Positions 7,464-15,876 of a stretch of DNA of 39,093 bases are shown piece after piece. Made by a program: the position numbers and the translations under genes. The DNA lies in the NCBI GenBank assembly GCA_007118145.1, contig SKSD01000082.1, forward strand, positions 1 through 39,093, given 5' to 3'. The DNA is from Halobacteriales archaeon. GTDB lineage: Archaea; Halobacteriota; Halobacteria; Halobacteriales; SKSH01. The notes beneath the pieces are model-generated. The model was not told the origin of the DNA. It was given only the letters and a program-made list of their open reading frames with translations, and made no database searches. Within the stretch, counting starts at the first letter, position 1. Each line of letters starts with the position of its first letter.

Positions 7464-8399
7464 ATGCCAAACGTCGTGCCCTCCTCCGGGAGATGTATGG
7501 TGCTCGTCCCTACGGTGGTCATCGAGCAATACGATGCGTTCACCTGCTACAACTCACCGTACGTGGCGCACGATGATGGTCGTGCGATTGATCTCTATCC
7601 CGCTGGTTCGACTGCACCCTCGCCGGTGAATGGCGAGGTGATCGATATGCACACCGTACGGGCACCACCAAAGCCCTATGCCAACGAGTTTGATCATATC
7701 CTCGCCATCGATACGGCAGCTGGTGGGGATGCCATGTTCCAATCGGGTGGTGGCGAGCCGACGATTGCAAGGATACTTCACGTAGAGCCGACAGTGTCTG
7801 TTGGCGATCAGGTGGAGATAGGCGACACGTTGGGCGAGCTCGTCCGGGCCGGTTTTTTCGCCCCGTGGGTCGATAACCACATCCACCTCGGCTTCAGACG
7901 ACGAGAGAGTGATCTCAGGCGAGCCAGTGGTTCGCTCGAGCTGGCAATCGACGTACCGATCGTACCGATTACCTGGGATGGACATGGACAGGTCCGCTCG
8001 CTCGGAGAGACGTTCGTGATGCTCGATGTATCGGTGGACACGCATGGGACACCCAGACCTCGCGACTGGGTCGGTATGGCCACCGGTGAAGGAGCCATCC
8101 TGGATGGCGGGATGCCACACTATGCCAACGGTGGGTTACTGGACCGCCTAGCGCCCGATGCACTTTCTGCATCGGATGTGGCGGTCAGTCTCCTTGATAC
8201 TGAGATCGGTGTCGCCACAGGTCGGCGGGTGAGTTGGCATGCCCTGAACGTCTATGCAAATGAGACGGTGATTACAGGTATCTCGTTTTACTGCTCGCGT
8301 TGGTCGGACCTCGGTATCAAACTGATCTGCCCTGCACATGACTTTCACGTGGGACAGCATGTCGATGTTGAGATCCGACGGGAACCGATCGAGGGTTGA
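7464..8399 (+). CDS. M23-like (LytM-type) domain protein, function unknown
   Basis: A 311-residue protein whose N-terminal 150 residues resemble the M23 metallopeptidase barrel. H36 and D43 lie in HDDGRAIDLYP, SPVNGEVI follows, and a later H-x-H is present in DNHIHLGFR (H139, H141). M23 enzymes use this His/Asp/His zinc site. The H36-D43 spacing is longer than the usual H-x3-D, so activity is uncertain. The remainder (about 160-311) is a second beta-rich region without recognised motif. There is no signal peptide, and the organism type lacks peptidoglycan, so a murein substrate is unlikely. The ATG at 7464 sits 26 bases after the TATA-like box, fitting a leaderless mRNA. It is divergent from the lipoate-ligase-like gene and abuts the convergent hydrolase gene with no gap. 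Confidence 0.65.
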   Translation: MPNVVPSSGRCMVLVPTVVIEQYDAFTCYNSPYVAHDDGRAIDLYPAGSTAPSPVNGEVIDMHTVRAPPKPYANEFDHILAIDTAAGGDAMFQSGGGEPTIARILHVEPTVSVGDQVEIGDTLGELVRAGFFAPWVDNHIHLGFRRRESDLRRASGSLELAIDVPIVPITWDGHGQVRSLGETFVMLDVSVDTHGTPRPRDWVGMATGEGAILDGGMPHYANGGLLDRLAPDALSASDVAVSLLDTEIGVATGRRVSWHALNVYANETVITGISFYCSRWSDLGIKLICPAHDFHVGQHVDVEIRREPIEG

Positions 8400-8972
8400 T
8401 CAGTCAAAGTTGAGCTCGTCACTCGGGATCACCTCACCGAACAACCAGTCGGCGTGTTCGAGGGCGTACGCTTTGTGTTCCTCGGTGATGTATCCCACCG
8501 CATCCTCAACGATGATGGGCCGGTAGTCACGGAGACCGGCCGAACCAGCTGTATGTAACACACAGACGTTCGCCAGCGTCCCACAGATGACGAGGTCATC
8601 GAGTTGACGAGCGGTAAGCCAGCCGTCGAACTCCGTTTGCTGGAAGGCGTCATAGGTATGCTTCTCAACGATGTGGTCCTCATCAGCAACGCGGAGTTCA
8701 TCGACAATCTCGGCCTCCCATGATCCCTCGAGGACGTGCTCACCCCACCGTTCGAACTCATCGTAATAGTGAGCCTCATCGAACTGTTGAGGCGGGTGCA
8801 CATCGCGGGTGAAGACCACCTGGACACCCACCTCGCGACAGCGGTCGAGTAGTCGAGCGATCGGTTCGATAGCTGCCTCACTAGGTGGAGCGTATAACGA
8901 CCCGTCCGGGTGACAGAACCCGTTTTGCATATCGACAATCACGAGCGCTGTCCGTGCTGGATCGAGATGCAT
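8400..8972 (-). CDS. Cysteine hydrolase, probable nicotinamidase
   Basis: A 190-residue isochorismatase-fold hydrolase. The catalytic triad is visible as D14 (VIVDMQNGF), K104 (VEKHTYDAF) and C137 (GTLANVCVLHTA). D57 and H59 in TRDVHPP plus H79 in WGEHVLEGS match the metal site of nicotinamidase, so deamidation of nicotinamide to nicotinate is the best guess; other amidases of this fold remain possible. A nicotinate phosphoribosyltransferase gene lies two genes away, which supports an NAD salvage role. The ATG at 8972 is preferred over longer in-frame starts because the family begins with this strand and a T-rich element lies about 28 bases upstream. Its stop directly abuts the stop of the convergent M23-like gene. 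Confidence 0.85.
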   Translation of the reverse strand: MHLDPARTALVIVDMQNGFCHPDGSLYAPPSEAAIEPIARLLDRCREVGVQVVFTRDVHPPQQFDEAHYYDEFERWGEHVLEGSWEAEIVDELRVADEDHIVEKHTYDAFQQTEFDGWLTARQLDDLVICGTLANVCVLHTAGSAGLRDYRPIIVEDAVGYITEEHKAYALEHADWLFGEVIPSDELNFD

Positions 8973-9058
8973 ATTCGCACGTCCGATACGCGTGACGAAA
9001 AGCCCATGGGTCACTCCAACAGCGGGCTTATGGCCGTCGGTACCTTTCACGTCTGTGT

Positions 9059-10738
9059 ATGGGTCGCCGCGGTATCGTGATTGCGTTTCTCATCGTGGTG
9101 TTCGTCACCACCGGGGGCGTGCTCGCACTTGCTGATCCTGTCGCAGGTGATATCGAGAGGAACGCGACCACCACCGACCCACCACAACTTGGTATAGAGA
9201 CGTGTGCAGCGGAGCCTCCTGCTGACTTCTCCGACCCCGAGGAGGATGTCCTCGGCTGGTATGATGGCTACTGGTACAACGAACCTCTCGGATTCGATCA
9301 GTCAGATGGATTGACAGACGATGAACTCGATGCGGTCGTGGCCCGAACGAAGGCACGTGTCGAGGCGCTGCGGTGTCTCCCATTCACCAAACCGGTCGAT
9401 GTCTCTGTGATCGACCGCGAGACGTTCCTCGATCAGCGTGGAACGCCCGATCCAGCGCGTGACACCAGGCTGTTTGAGAACGCTCGTGCACAGGCACTCT
9501 TCCTCGTGAACGACTCGACCGACGCCGTGCAGGTCGAGGCTGATAACCGTGGGATGGCAGTGTTGGGGTACTACTCCCTCGCGAGCAGTGAGGTCGTACT
9601 CATCTCTGAAGCGGACGGCACATTGTTCGTCAATGAGGCGACCCTGGCACACGAGCTCGGTCATGCCCTTCAAGATCAACACTTCGGGTTCGAGGTCTGG
9701 AACCGAAACACCACGGATATGCGCTTAGCCGAGCTTGGCCTGATCGAGGGTGACGTGATGTTCTTCCAGCGTGCCTTCGAGGGACATTGTGAGGCAGGTG
9801 CATGGGAGGGGATGTGCCTTGAACCTCCGGAGCGCGAGCCAGTCGAACTCGCCAATGTCGGTCTCTACCTGCTCAGCTTTCAACCCTACTCCGATGGCCC
9901 GAGTTTCATCGAACACCATTACGAACGTGGCGGGTGGGATGCCATCGATGCGATGTATCAACGATTCCCCGATTCAGCCAAGGAGATCATCTACCCCGAG
10001 CGATACGGTACGTTCGAAACACAGCCGCCGTCACTTACAGACCGATCGGATACCGACTGGAGACGCATCTCACCAACCCGTCATCCACCGTATGACCAAC
10101 TCGGCGAGCCCTCGCTCTTCGTATCGCTCGTCTACCCCGGTCTCGAGTCGGGCGATGAACGATACGTCATCGAGTCCGATCACGTCTTCAACCGCGGCCC
10201 GGATGGCGAGCTCGACCCGATGAACCCGTACAACTACAGCCATCCCGCGACCGATGGGTGGGTGGGAGACCGCTTCATGGCGTATACCGAGCCTGATGAC
10301 CCCGGTGACTCAATAGCCTTCACGCAGCAAATCGCATTCGCCGATGCCGACCACGCCTCACAGTATCTCCATGCATATCAGCGCCTGCTCGAGGTACACA
10401 ATGGCGAGCACCTTGAGGGATACGCGGTTCCAGAGCAAGGAGCGATCTATCGCATCGAAGATGGCGATGATTTCTCCGGTGTCTACTGGGTCCAACAGGC
10501 GGGTGACACGGTGACGGTCGTCCATGCGCCCACTGTAGGTGAGCTCACTTCGGTCCATGCCGATGTCGAGTACACGGACGTACCCGATACCACACTGACG
10601 CCAACCCCGGGGGAGGTGACGCCAACTCCATCACCCACACCGGCCGATGCACAGCCTGGCTTCGCTGTGCTCACAACGGTTCTCGTCATTCTCACGAGCC
10701 TCCTCCTGCTCCGGTGGTACCTCGTCAGACGAGACTGA
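9059..10738 (+). CDS. Surface-anchored metalloprotease-like protein (Hvo_1808 type)
   Basis: A 559-residue exported protein. Residues 5-28 form a hydrophobic signal or anchor. A long extracellular domain contains the zinc-peptidase motif HELGH (198-202) within LAHELGHALQDQHF. The C-terminus has a Pro/Thr-rich stalk (about 511-530), then PGF at 533-535, a hydrophobic helix and RWYLVRRD, which is the PGF-CTERM archaeosortase signal layout. I recognise the overall type as the Hvo_1808 family of haloarchaeal surface proteins (from memory). The motif supports a metalloprotease fold; proteolysis is not shown. It is divergent from the nicotinamidase-like gene and 40 bases upstream of the nicotinate phosphoribosyltransferase gene, which has its own TATA-like box. 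Confidence 0.85.
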   Translation: MGRRGIVIAFLIVVFVTTGGVLALADPVAGDIERNATTTDPPQLGIETCAAEPPADFSDPEEDVLGWYDGYWYNEPLGFDQSDGLTDDELDAVVARTKARVEALRCLPFTKPVDVSVIDRETFLDQRGTPDPARDTRLFENARAQALFLVNDSTDAVQVEADNRGMAVLGYYSLASSEVVLISEADGTLFVNEATLAHELGHALQDQHFGFEVWNRNTTDMRLAELGLIEGDVMFFQRAFEGHCEAGAWEGMCLEPPEREPVELANVGLYLLSFQPYSDGPSFIEHHYERGGWDAIDAMYQRFPDSAKEIIYPERYGTFETQPPSLTDRSDTDWRRISPTRHPPYDQLGEPSLFVSLVYPGLESGDERYVIESDHVFNRGPDGELDPMNPYNYSHPATDGWVGDRFMAYTEPDDPGDSIAFTQQIAFADADHASQYLHAYQRLLEVHNGEHLEGYAVPEQGAIYRIEDGDDFSGVYWVQQAGDTVTVVHAPTVGELTSVHADVEYTDVPDTTLTPTPGEVTPTPSPTPADAQPGFAVLTTVLVILTSLLLLRWYLVRRD

Positions 10739-10778
10739 TATCACCCGGTTTTTTCGAGTTCGCACCCGTGTCGGCCAC

Positions 10779-11942
10779 ATGGACCAGCCGTTTCTCACCG
10801 TTCCACCCTCGATGATCAAGGACGGGACGGTCACCGATGCGTACTTCAACCGGACCGATGAGACGCTCGCCCATGCCGGGCGGAACCCGAACGTGGTGGC
10901 CGAGGTGACCGCCGATCAATTCGGGGATGGTACCTTCGAGGTGCTCGCAGGGATGAACGAGGTGGCTGATCTCTTTGAGGACATCCCGGTTGATGTCGAC
11001 GCCCTACCTGAGGGCACACTCTTCGATGGTGGGCCAGTCTTGACGATCGAGGGTCCATATCGATCATTCCTCCGCTATGAGACGGCATTGCTCGGGCTTC
11101 TCTCACAGGCGAGTGCCTTCGCCACCCGTGCACTCGCCGCACGGGTGGTCGCCGGCTCGACACCGCTTCTCAGTTTCGGCTCGCGTCATCTCCATCCGGT
11201 GCTTGCAGCTGTCGTCGAGCGGTCCGCACTCATCGGTGGGTTCGATGGTATATCTAACGAGGCAGCAGGCGAACTCCTCGGACGAGAGGCGAGTGGGACG
11301 ATGCCCCACTCGTTGTTGCTCATCTACGGCCAGGATCACATGCCAGAGGCCTGGCTGGCATTCGATGAGGCAGTCGACGATGACGTGGCCCGCATCGCGC
11401 TCTGTGATACGTTCACCGATGAGCGGGTGGAATCACTGGAGGCCGCGCGCACCCTCGGTGGCGCACTCGAAGGGGTCAGGCTCGATACCACGGGTTCACG
11501 CCGTGGTGATTTCAAACACATCGTCCGCGAGGTGCGATGGGAGCTCGATGCGAACGGGTTCGAACACGTCGATATCTTCATCAGTGGCGGGATAGGTCTC
11601 GAGCTCATCGACCGGCTCAATCCACATGCAGATGGATTCGGTGTCGGCAGCTTCATCACGAGTGCACCACCGGTCGACTTTGCACTCGATATAGTCGAGG
11701 TCGATGGCACATCGACTGCCAAACGTGGTAAGCTCTCAGGTCGTAAGCACGTCTATCGAACCGAGGCAGGCGAGCACGTCGTCAGCCGTGTCGATATCTC
11801 GCCACCACCGAATGCGACGTCACTCATGGAGCCACTCGTTCGTGATGGCGAGATCGTCACCGATGCCGATATCGATATCGCGGCCGAACGAGCCCGTCAA
11901 GAGGCAACACGCGTCGCCTTCGACCCTTGGGACCACACCTGA
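10779..11942 (+). CDS. pncB: Nicotinate phosphoribosyltransferase
   Basis: A 387-residue archaeal-type enzyme that joins nicotinate and PRPP to form nicotinate mononucleotide in NAD salvage. Family features are SFGSRHLHPVLAAVVER, IGGFDGISN, SGTMPHSLLL and the phosphate-binding IFISGGIGLELIDRL near the C-terminal half, giving the type II PRTase barrel. The ATG at 10779 is chosen because a T-rich TATA-like element (GGTTTTTTCG, 10748-10757) lies about 28 bases upstream; longer in-frame starts would run into the preceding gene. Together with the nicotinamidase-like protein it would complete conversion of nicotinamide to NaMN. Confidence 0.93.
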   Translation: MDQPFLTVPPSMIKDGTVTDAYFNRTDETLAHAGRNPNVVAEVTADQFGDGTFEVLAGMNEVADLFEDIPVDVDALPEGTLFDGGPVLTIEGPYRSFLRYETALLGLLSQASAFATRALAARVVAGSTPLLSFGSRHLHPVLAAVVERSALIGGFDGISNEAAGELLGREASGTMPHSLLLIYGQDHMPEAWLAFDEAVDDDVARIALCDTFTDERVESLEAARTLGGALEGVRLDTTGSRRGDFKHIVREVRWELDANGFEHVDIFISGGIGLELIDRLNPHADGFGVGSFITSAPPVDFALDIVEVDGTSTAKRGKLSGRKHVYRTEAGEHVVSRVDISPPPNATSLMEPLVRDGEIVTDADIDIAAERARQEATRVAFDPWDHT

Positions 11943-11994
11943 ACATCTCAGCGAGGTGACCGAGGTGTTCTTTGGTACTCGCCACCTACGTGGT

Positions 11995-12340
11995 GATGAT
12001 AGAGGAAGGCTGGCTCCCGTGTCCGTCATGGACATGAGGAAAGTCCCCCCACCATCCGGACAGGTGACCGGGCGCAAGCCCGGGACGGGCGACCGTCGGC
12101 AAGGGAACAGAAACGACACGGCGTCTGGGGACCGATGACGTGTGTGAACCGGTCACGATAAAGGCTCACGCCGATCAAGTGACCGGGCGTTAACCACACC
12201 GAGGGTCGATCCAGGCGCACCGCTGGAACGGCCACCCTCACCGGTGCAAGTCCACGCTGTCGATGGTAGTCCGGGATGAGGCGTGGATGCTCAGCCGAAT
12301 GCCAGCTTGAACAGAAGGGGGCTTACTCTCCTCTATCATC
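11995..12340 (+). ncRNA. rnpB: RNase P RNA (archaeal type A)
   Basis: This RNA is the catalytic subunit of ribonuclease P, which trims tRNA 5' leaders. The universally conserved boxes are present in order: GAGGAAAGTCC (12036-12046), GGGAACAGAAACGA (about 12103-12116) and ACAGAAGGGGGCTTAC (12311-12326). The ends pair perfectly over 12 bases: 11995-12006 with 12329-12340, forming P1. A TATA-like TTCTTTGG lies about 28 bases before 11995. The exact mature ends are inferred from P1. The last 18 bases are antisense to the end of the gene at 12323. Confidence 0.95.
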
Positions 12341-12784
12341 ACTTTCCGTGATACGAATCTCTTTATTACGAGCGATGCCGGCGTAGATACCAGCTAGCAT
12401 GCCGATGACCAGGACGAGTGTCGCACCGAGCCACGTGCCCATATCCTCACCCCAGAGGACATCGGGATCGACCAGCCCGGCCTCGATGCCGATAAGCACA
12501 CCAGCTGTCGCGACGAGACCACTGGACACGATCACCAACGCGAAATCGATGAGTCGATCCTGGAGTGGTCGGGCGAGGTACGCATCGGTGTCGATACCTC
12601 CTGGTGAGGTCTGTACGTAGACGTGCCAAGAGAATAGCACAACGGCCAACCCGGCGGCAGAGATACTGAGACCATAGGCAGCCGGTACAGCGAGGGCATC
12701 GGTGAGATTCGCCGAGATGACCGTCATGGCGAATAGTGCTACGATCGAGATGATGATGAACCGCCGCCAGTCCCGTGTGGCCAT
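12323..12784 (-). CDS. Small integral membrane protein, unknown function
   Basis: A 153-residue protein with four predicted membrane helices, at about residues 9-27, 33-53, 76-101 and 115-137. The cytoplasmic tail is charged and ends in ESDDRGE. Between helices 2 and 3 lies a loop with SPGGIDTDAYLARPLQDRL. I do not recognise the family. The ATG at 12784 faces the metal ATPase gene divergently across about 90 bases. The stop codon TAA (12323-12325) falls inside the conserved box of the RNase P RNA on the other strand, so the genes overlap tail to tail by 18 bases. A role in metal handling is possible from location only. Confidence 0.75.
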   Translation of the reverse strand: MATRDWRRFIIISIVALFAMTVISANLTDALAVPAAYGLSISAAGLAVVLFSWHVYVQTSPGGIDTDAYLARPLQDRLIDFALVIVSSGLVATAGVLIGIEAGLVDPDVLWGEDMGTWLGATLVLVIGMLAGIYAGIARNKEIRITESDDRGE

Positions 12785-12876
12785 GGGGTAGGCGTCTACG
12801 GGATTTGAGAAAAAGCTGGCGTCACGGTAGAGGGTTTTTCATCGCCGGAGGCGTGTATGTGACAACGAGGTGTGGT

Positions 12877-15111
12877 GTGACCGAATCGATTCGACTGTCC
12901 GTCCCGGAGATGGACTGTCCCACGTGTGCCGGCAAGGTAGATCGCGCACTTGAGCGTGTTCCAGGTGTCATCGAAGCACAGCTTCGGCCAACGACGGGTG
13001 GCGTGGACGTGACCTATGATCCACAGGTGATCGACCTCGACGGGATCATCAACGCGATTGAACGAGCAGGCTATCCGGTGGCATGGGCCGGCAAGGGTGC
13101 ACCACAGCGTGTCATGCGCCCACCAGTTTGGCGAACCAGACGAGCCGGTCTGACCGGTCTCGGTGGTCTACTCGCATTGCTCGGAGCCGTCTTGCAACTG
13201 TTCGTGATCGATCTCAACGTCGAACTCTGGGCAGCACTGTGGTGGTCACTGACGACGGCACAACTCGCCTACCTGCTCGCAACGATCATCGCCGGCCTGC
13301 CGATCTTGCGCGATGGCTTCTATTCACTTCGACAGGTCAACCTCGATATCGATCTCCTGATGAGCATCGCCATCATCGGCGCTGTCGGCGCATCCCTGCC
13401 GTTTGAGGCAGCGATGTTAGCAGTGTTATACAGTATCGCAGAATTGCTCGAACGCTATGCGATGGACAATGCTCGTGCGTCACTTCACGAACTCATGGAA
13501 CTCTCACCGGAGACAGCCATGTTGCTCGGACCCGCAGGTGAGGAGACCGTCTCTGTTGAGAGCCTCGGTGTCGGAGACCATGTCGGCGTCCGCCCAGGTG
13601 AGCGCATCCCGGTCGATGGAACGGTTATCGATGGTACCTCGGCTGTCGACCAGGCACCGATCACCGGGGAGAGCGTCCCGGTGGATGTCGAATCCGGTGA
13701 TGAGGTCTTCGCAGGGACGATCAATGAGACAGGTTACCTCGAGGTGGTGGTCGACCGGGTGGCTGCGGACTCGACCATCGCACGTATCGTCGAACTCGTC
13801 GAGGACGCAGAGACGAGTCAGACCTCCCATGAGCAGTTCGTCGACCGTTTTGCCGCGGTCTACACGCCGGTAGTCGTCGTCATGGCGGTCATCACAGCGA
13901 TCAGCCCACCACTTCTCATCGGTGCCGCGTGGGAGACCTGGTTCCTCCGGGGGCTCACCCTGCTGGTCATCGCCTGCCCATGTGCGTTCGTCATCTCCAC
14001 ACCGGTGAGCGTCGTCTCGGGGATCACGAGTGCGGCGCGAAATGGCGTCCTCATCAAGGGAGGTAGACATCTTGAGGCGATAGCTGAGGTCGATACCGTC
14101 GCGATCGATAAGACCGGCACCCTCACGACAGGTGAACTGAGCGTCGACGAGATTCGCCCACTTGGGACGGACACGGAGACACTCCTTCATCGCGCGAGCG
14201 CGCTCGAGGCACGAAGTGAGCATCCGATCGCATCAGCCGTTCTCACGTACGCGGCTGAACAGGGGATCGACCCACCGGTGCTAGAAGAGTTCGAGGCATT
14301 TGGAGGCAGAGGTGTCGCCGGTGAGATCGAGGGTGAGACATACTATGCCGGGAGTCCAGCCTTCTTCGAGGAGCTTGGCGCCGATCTGGGTGGACTGGAT
14401 GTTCATACCGATGGAGGACGTTGTATCAACGGGCAGGCGTGTGCCACCGATACCCACATCAACCTCGCCGCTGACATCATCCCCACGTACGAGGATGCAG
14501 GAAAGTCGGTCATACTCATCGGCCGGCCTTCGCGTATCGATGGGGTGATTGCGATCACTGATACCGTCAAACCGAACGCCGCCTTGGCAATCGAGACATT
14601 ACAGCGCCGAGGTATCTCGCGTATCGTCCTGTTGACCGGTGATAACCGTGGGGCAGCGGAGCACGTCGCAAACAAGGTCGGTATCGACGAGGTGCACGCT
14701 TCGTTACTTCCCGAAGAGAAGGTCGAGATGATCCATGACCTTGAGGCTCGCTACGGGCGGGTCGCGATGGTCGGTGACGGTATCAACGATGCCCCGGCCC
14801 TGGCGGCAGCCACGGTCGGGATCGCGATGGGAACCGGTGGGACAGATACAGCGATCGAGGCGGCCGATATCGCGCTGATCGGAGACGATCTGATGCACCT
14901 CCCATATCTCACCCGGCTCTCACACAAGGCAGATGGGATCATCCGACAGAACATCTTCTCGAGCCTCGCTGTCAAGGCGATCCTCGCCATCGGAGCACCG
15001 TTCGGTATCGTGACGGTCGTGCACGCGGTACTGATCGGTGATATGGGGATGAGCCTGGGGGTTACCGGTAACGCCATGCGCCTTTCGCGACTGCGCCCAT
15101 CAGCCAAGTGA
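12877..15111 (+). CDS. P1B-type heavy-metal transporting ATPase (Zn/Cd/Pb type)
   Basis: A 744-residue exporter that pumps soft divalent metals out of the cytoplasm using ATP. An N-terminal HMA domain carries MDCPTC (C14, C17). The transmembrane CPC motif is at 367-369 (ACPCAFVIS). The phosphorylated D411 is in DKTGTLT, an SEHPIAS motif follows, and the hinge is GDGINDAPAL (633 onward). The last helices contain VKAILAIG and IGDMGMSL; this K...D-x-G pairing is typical of the P1B-2 group (ZntA/CadA), so zinc, cadmium or lead is favoured over copper. The GTG at 12877 is chosen; GTG at 12859 and 12853 are alternatives. About 25 residues with two cysteines (GGRCINGQACATD) are inserted in the nucleotide-binding domain. 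It is followed by a DtxR regulator and a metal importer. Confidence 0.93.
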   Translation: MTESIRLSVPEMDCPTCAGKVDRALERVPGVIEAQLRPTTGGVDVTYDPQVIDLDGIINAIERAGYPVAWAGKGAPQRVMRPPVWRTRRAGLTGLGGLLALLGAVLQLFVIDLNVELWAALWWSLTTAQLAYLLATIIAGLPILRDGFYSLRQVNLDIDLLMSIAIIGAVGASLPFEAAMLAVLYSIAELLERYAMDNARASLHELMELSPETAMLLGPAGEETVSVESLGVGDHVGVRPGERIPVDGTVIDGTSAVDQAPITGESVPVDVESGDEVFAGTINETGYLEVVVDRVAADSTIARIVELVEDAETSQTSHEQFVDRFAAVYTPVVVVMAVITAISPPLLIGAAWETWFLRGLTLLVIACPCAFVISTPVSVVSGITSAARNGVLIKGGRHLEAIAEVDTVAIDKTGTLTTGELSVDEIRPLGTDTETLLHRASALEARSEHPIASAVLTYAAEQGIDPPVLEEFEAFGGRGVAGEIEGETYYAGSPAFFEELGADLGGLDVHTDGGRCINGQACATDTHINLAADIIPTYEDAGKSVILIGRPSRIDGVIAITDTVKPNAALAIETLQRRGISRIVLLTGDNRGAAEHVANKVGIDEVHASLLPEEKVEMIHDLEARYGRVAMVGDGINDAPALAAATVGIAMGTGGTDTAIEAADIALIGDDLMHLPYLTRLSHKADGIIRQNIFSSLAVKAILAIGAPFGIVTVVHAVLIGDMGMSLGVTGNAMRLSRLRPSAK

Positions 15112-15156
15112 ACGATAGGCTTACCCACGAAACACCCGTAGCGACGCAACGAACGC

Positions 15157-15828
15157 ATGCTCAGCCCGGTTATGGAGGATTATCTGAAGGCCATCTATAA
15201 GCTACAGCTTGAGCATGACGGCCGGGTATCGACCTCTTCGATCGCAGAGGTGATGGATGTCACACCACCGACGGTCACCAGCATGCTGGAGAAGCTAGAG
15301 GCGCGAGAATTGATCGACCGAGAGAAGTACGCCGGTGTCCGCCTCACGCCCGAGGGGGAGCAAGTCGCCCTTGAGGTCATCCGTCATCATCGATTGCTCG
15401 AGACGTTCCTCACCGAGCACCTCGATTTCGATTGGTCTGATGTTCACGACGAGGCTGATCGCCTGGAACATCACATCAGTGAGGAACTCGAACGACGGGT
15501 GGCAAGCCGACTCGAAGATCCCACGGTCGATCCCCATGGTGCACCGATCCCGAGTGCAGATCTCAAACCACTCGAGATGCGTCCGGGGAAGACCCTCACC
15601 GCGTTCGACCCCGGCACCACCGTCGAGGTGCGACAGGTTTCTGATCATGATCGTGAGATTCTCGATTACCTTGCAGATCATGGTATTGTCCCTGGTGAGC
15701 GACTCACCATCGTCGAGATCGCCCCGTTCGGCATGGTAACCGTCGAGACGACCGCTGGCGAGTCCGTTTCGCTGCCTGAGGACATCGCGGCCACCGTCAG
15801 GGCGAGTGAGTGCCAACTCACCAATTAG
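15157..15828 (+). CDS. DtxR-family metal-dependent transcriptional regulator
   Basis: A 223-residue regulator of the DtxR/MntR/SirR family, which represses metal uptake genes when Fe(II), Mn(II) or a similar metal is bound. The N-terminal winged helix contains VMDVTPPTVTSMLEKLEARELI. The dimerisation domain has the metal-binding type sequence HHRLLETFLTEHL and DRLEHHISEELE. The C-terminal third (about 145-223) is an SH3-like FeoA domain (VEVRQVSDHDREIL, GMVTVETTAGESVSLP). It is the full three-domain form. It lies 45 bases after the exporter gene and 48 bases before the importer binding protein. The inverted repeat at 15847-15860 is its likely operator. Confidence 0.93.
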   Translation: MLSPVMEDYLKAIYKLQLEHDGRVSTSSIAEVMDVTPPTVTSMLEKLEARELIDREKYAGVRLTPEGEQVALEVIRHHRLLETFLTEHLDFDWSDVHDEADRLEHHISEELERRVASRLEDPTVDPHGAPIPSADLKPLEMRPGKTLTAFDPGTTVEVRQVSDHDREILDYLADHGIVPGERLTIVEIAPFGMVTVETTAGESVSLPEDIAATVRASECQLTN

Positions 15829-15835
15829 ACCGATA

Positions 15836-15860
15836 CTATTTTATTTTTAGACGTATCTAA
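15836..15860 (+). promoter_or_regulatory. Importer promoter with DtxR-like operator
   Basis: The T/A-rich TATA-like segment (15836-15848) leads into the inverted repeat TTAGA-CGTA-TCTAA (15847-15860), 16 bases before the ATG of the binding protein at 15877. The half-sites resemble the TTAGG...CCTAA halves of IdeR/DtxR boxes. A bound regulator would cover the space between TATA and the transcription start and so repress the importer. Confidence 0.6.
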
Positions 15861-15876
15861 TCATTCATAGTAACCA

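Noticed and set aside
13504-14223. A 239-codon reverse frame within the metal ATPase gene
   Set aside because: The forward frame encodes clear P-type ATPase motifs; the reverse frame has none.
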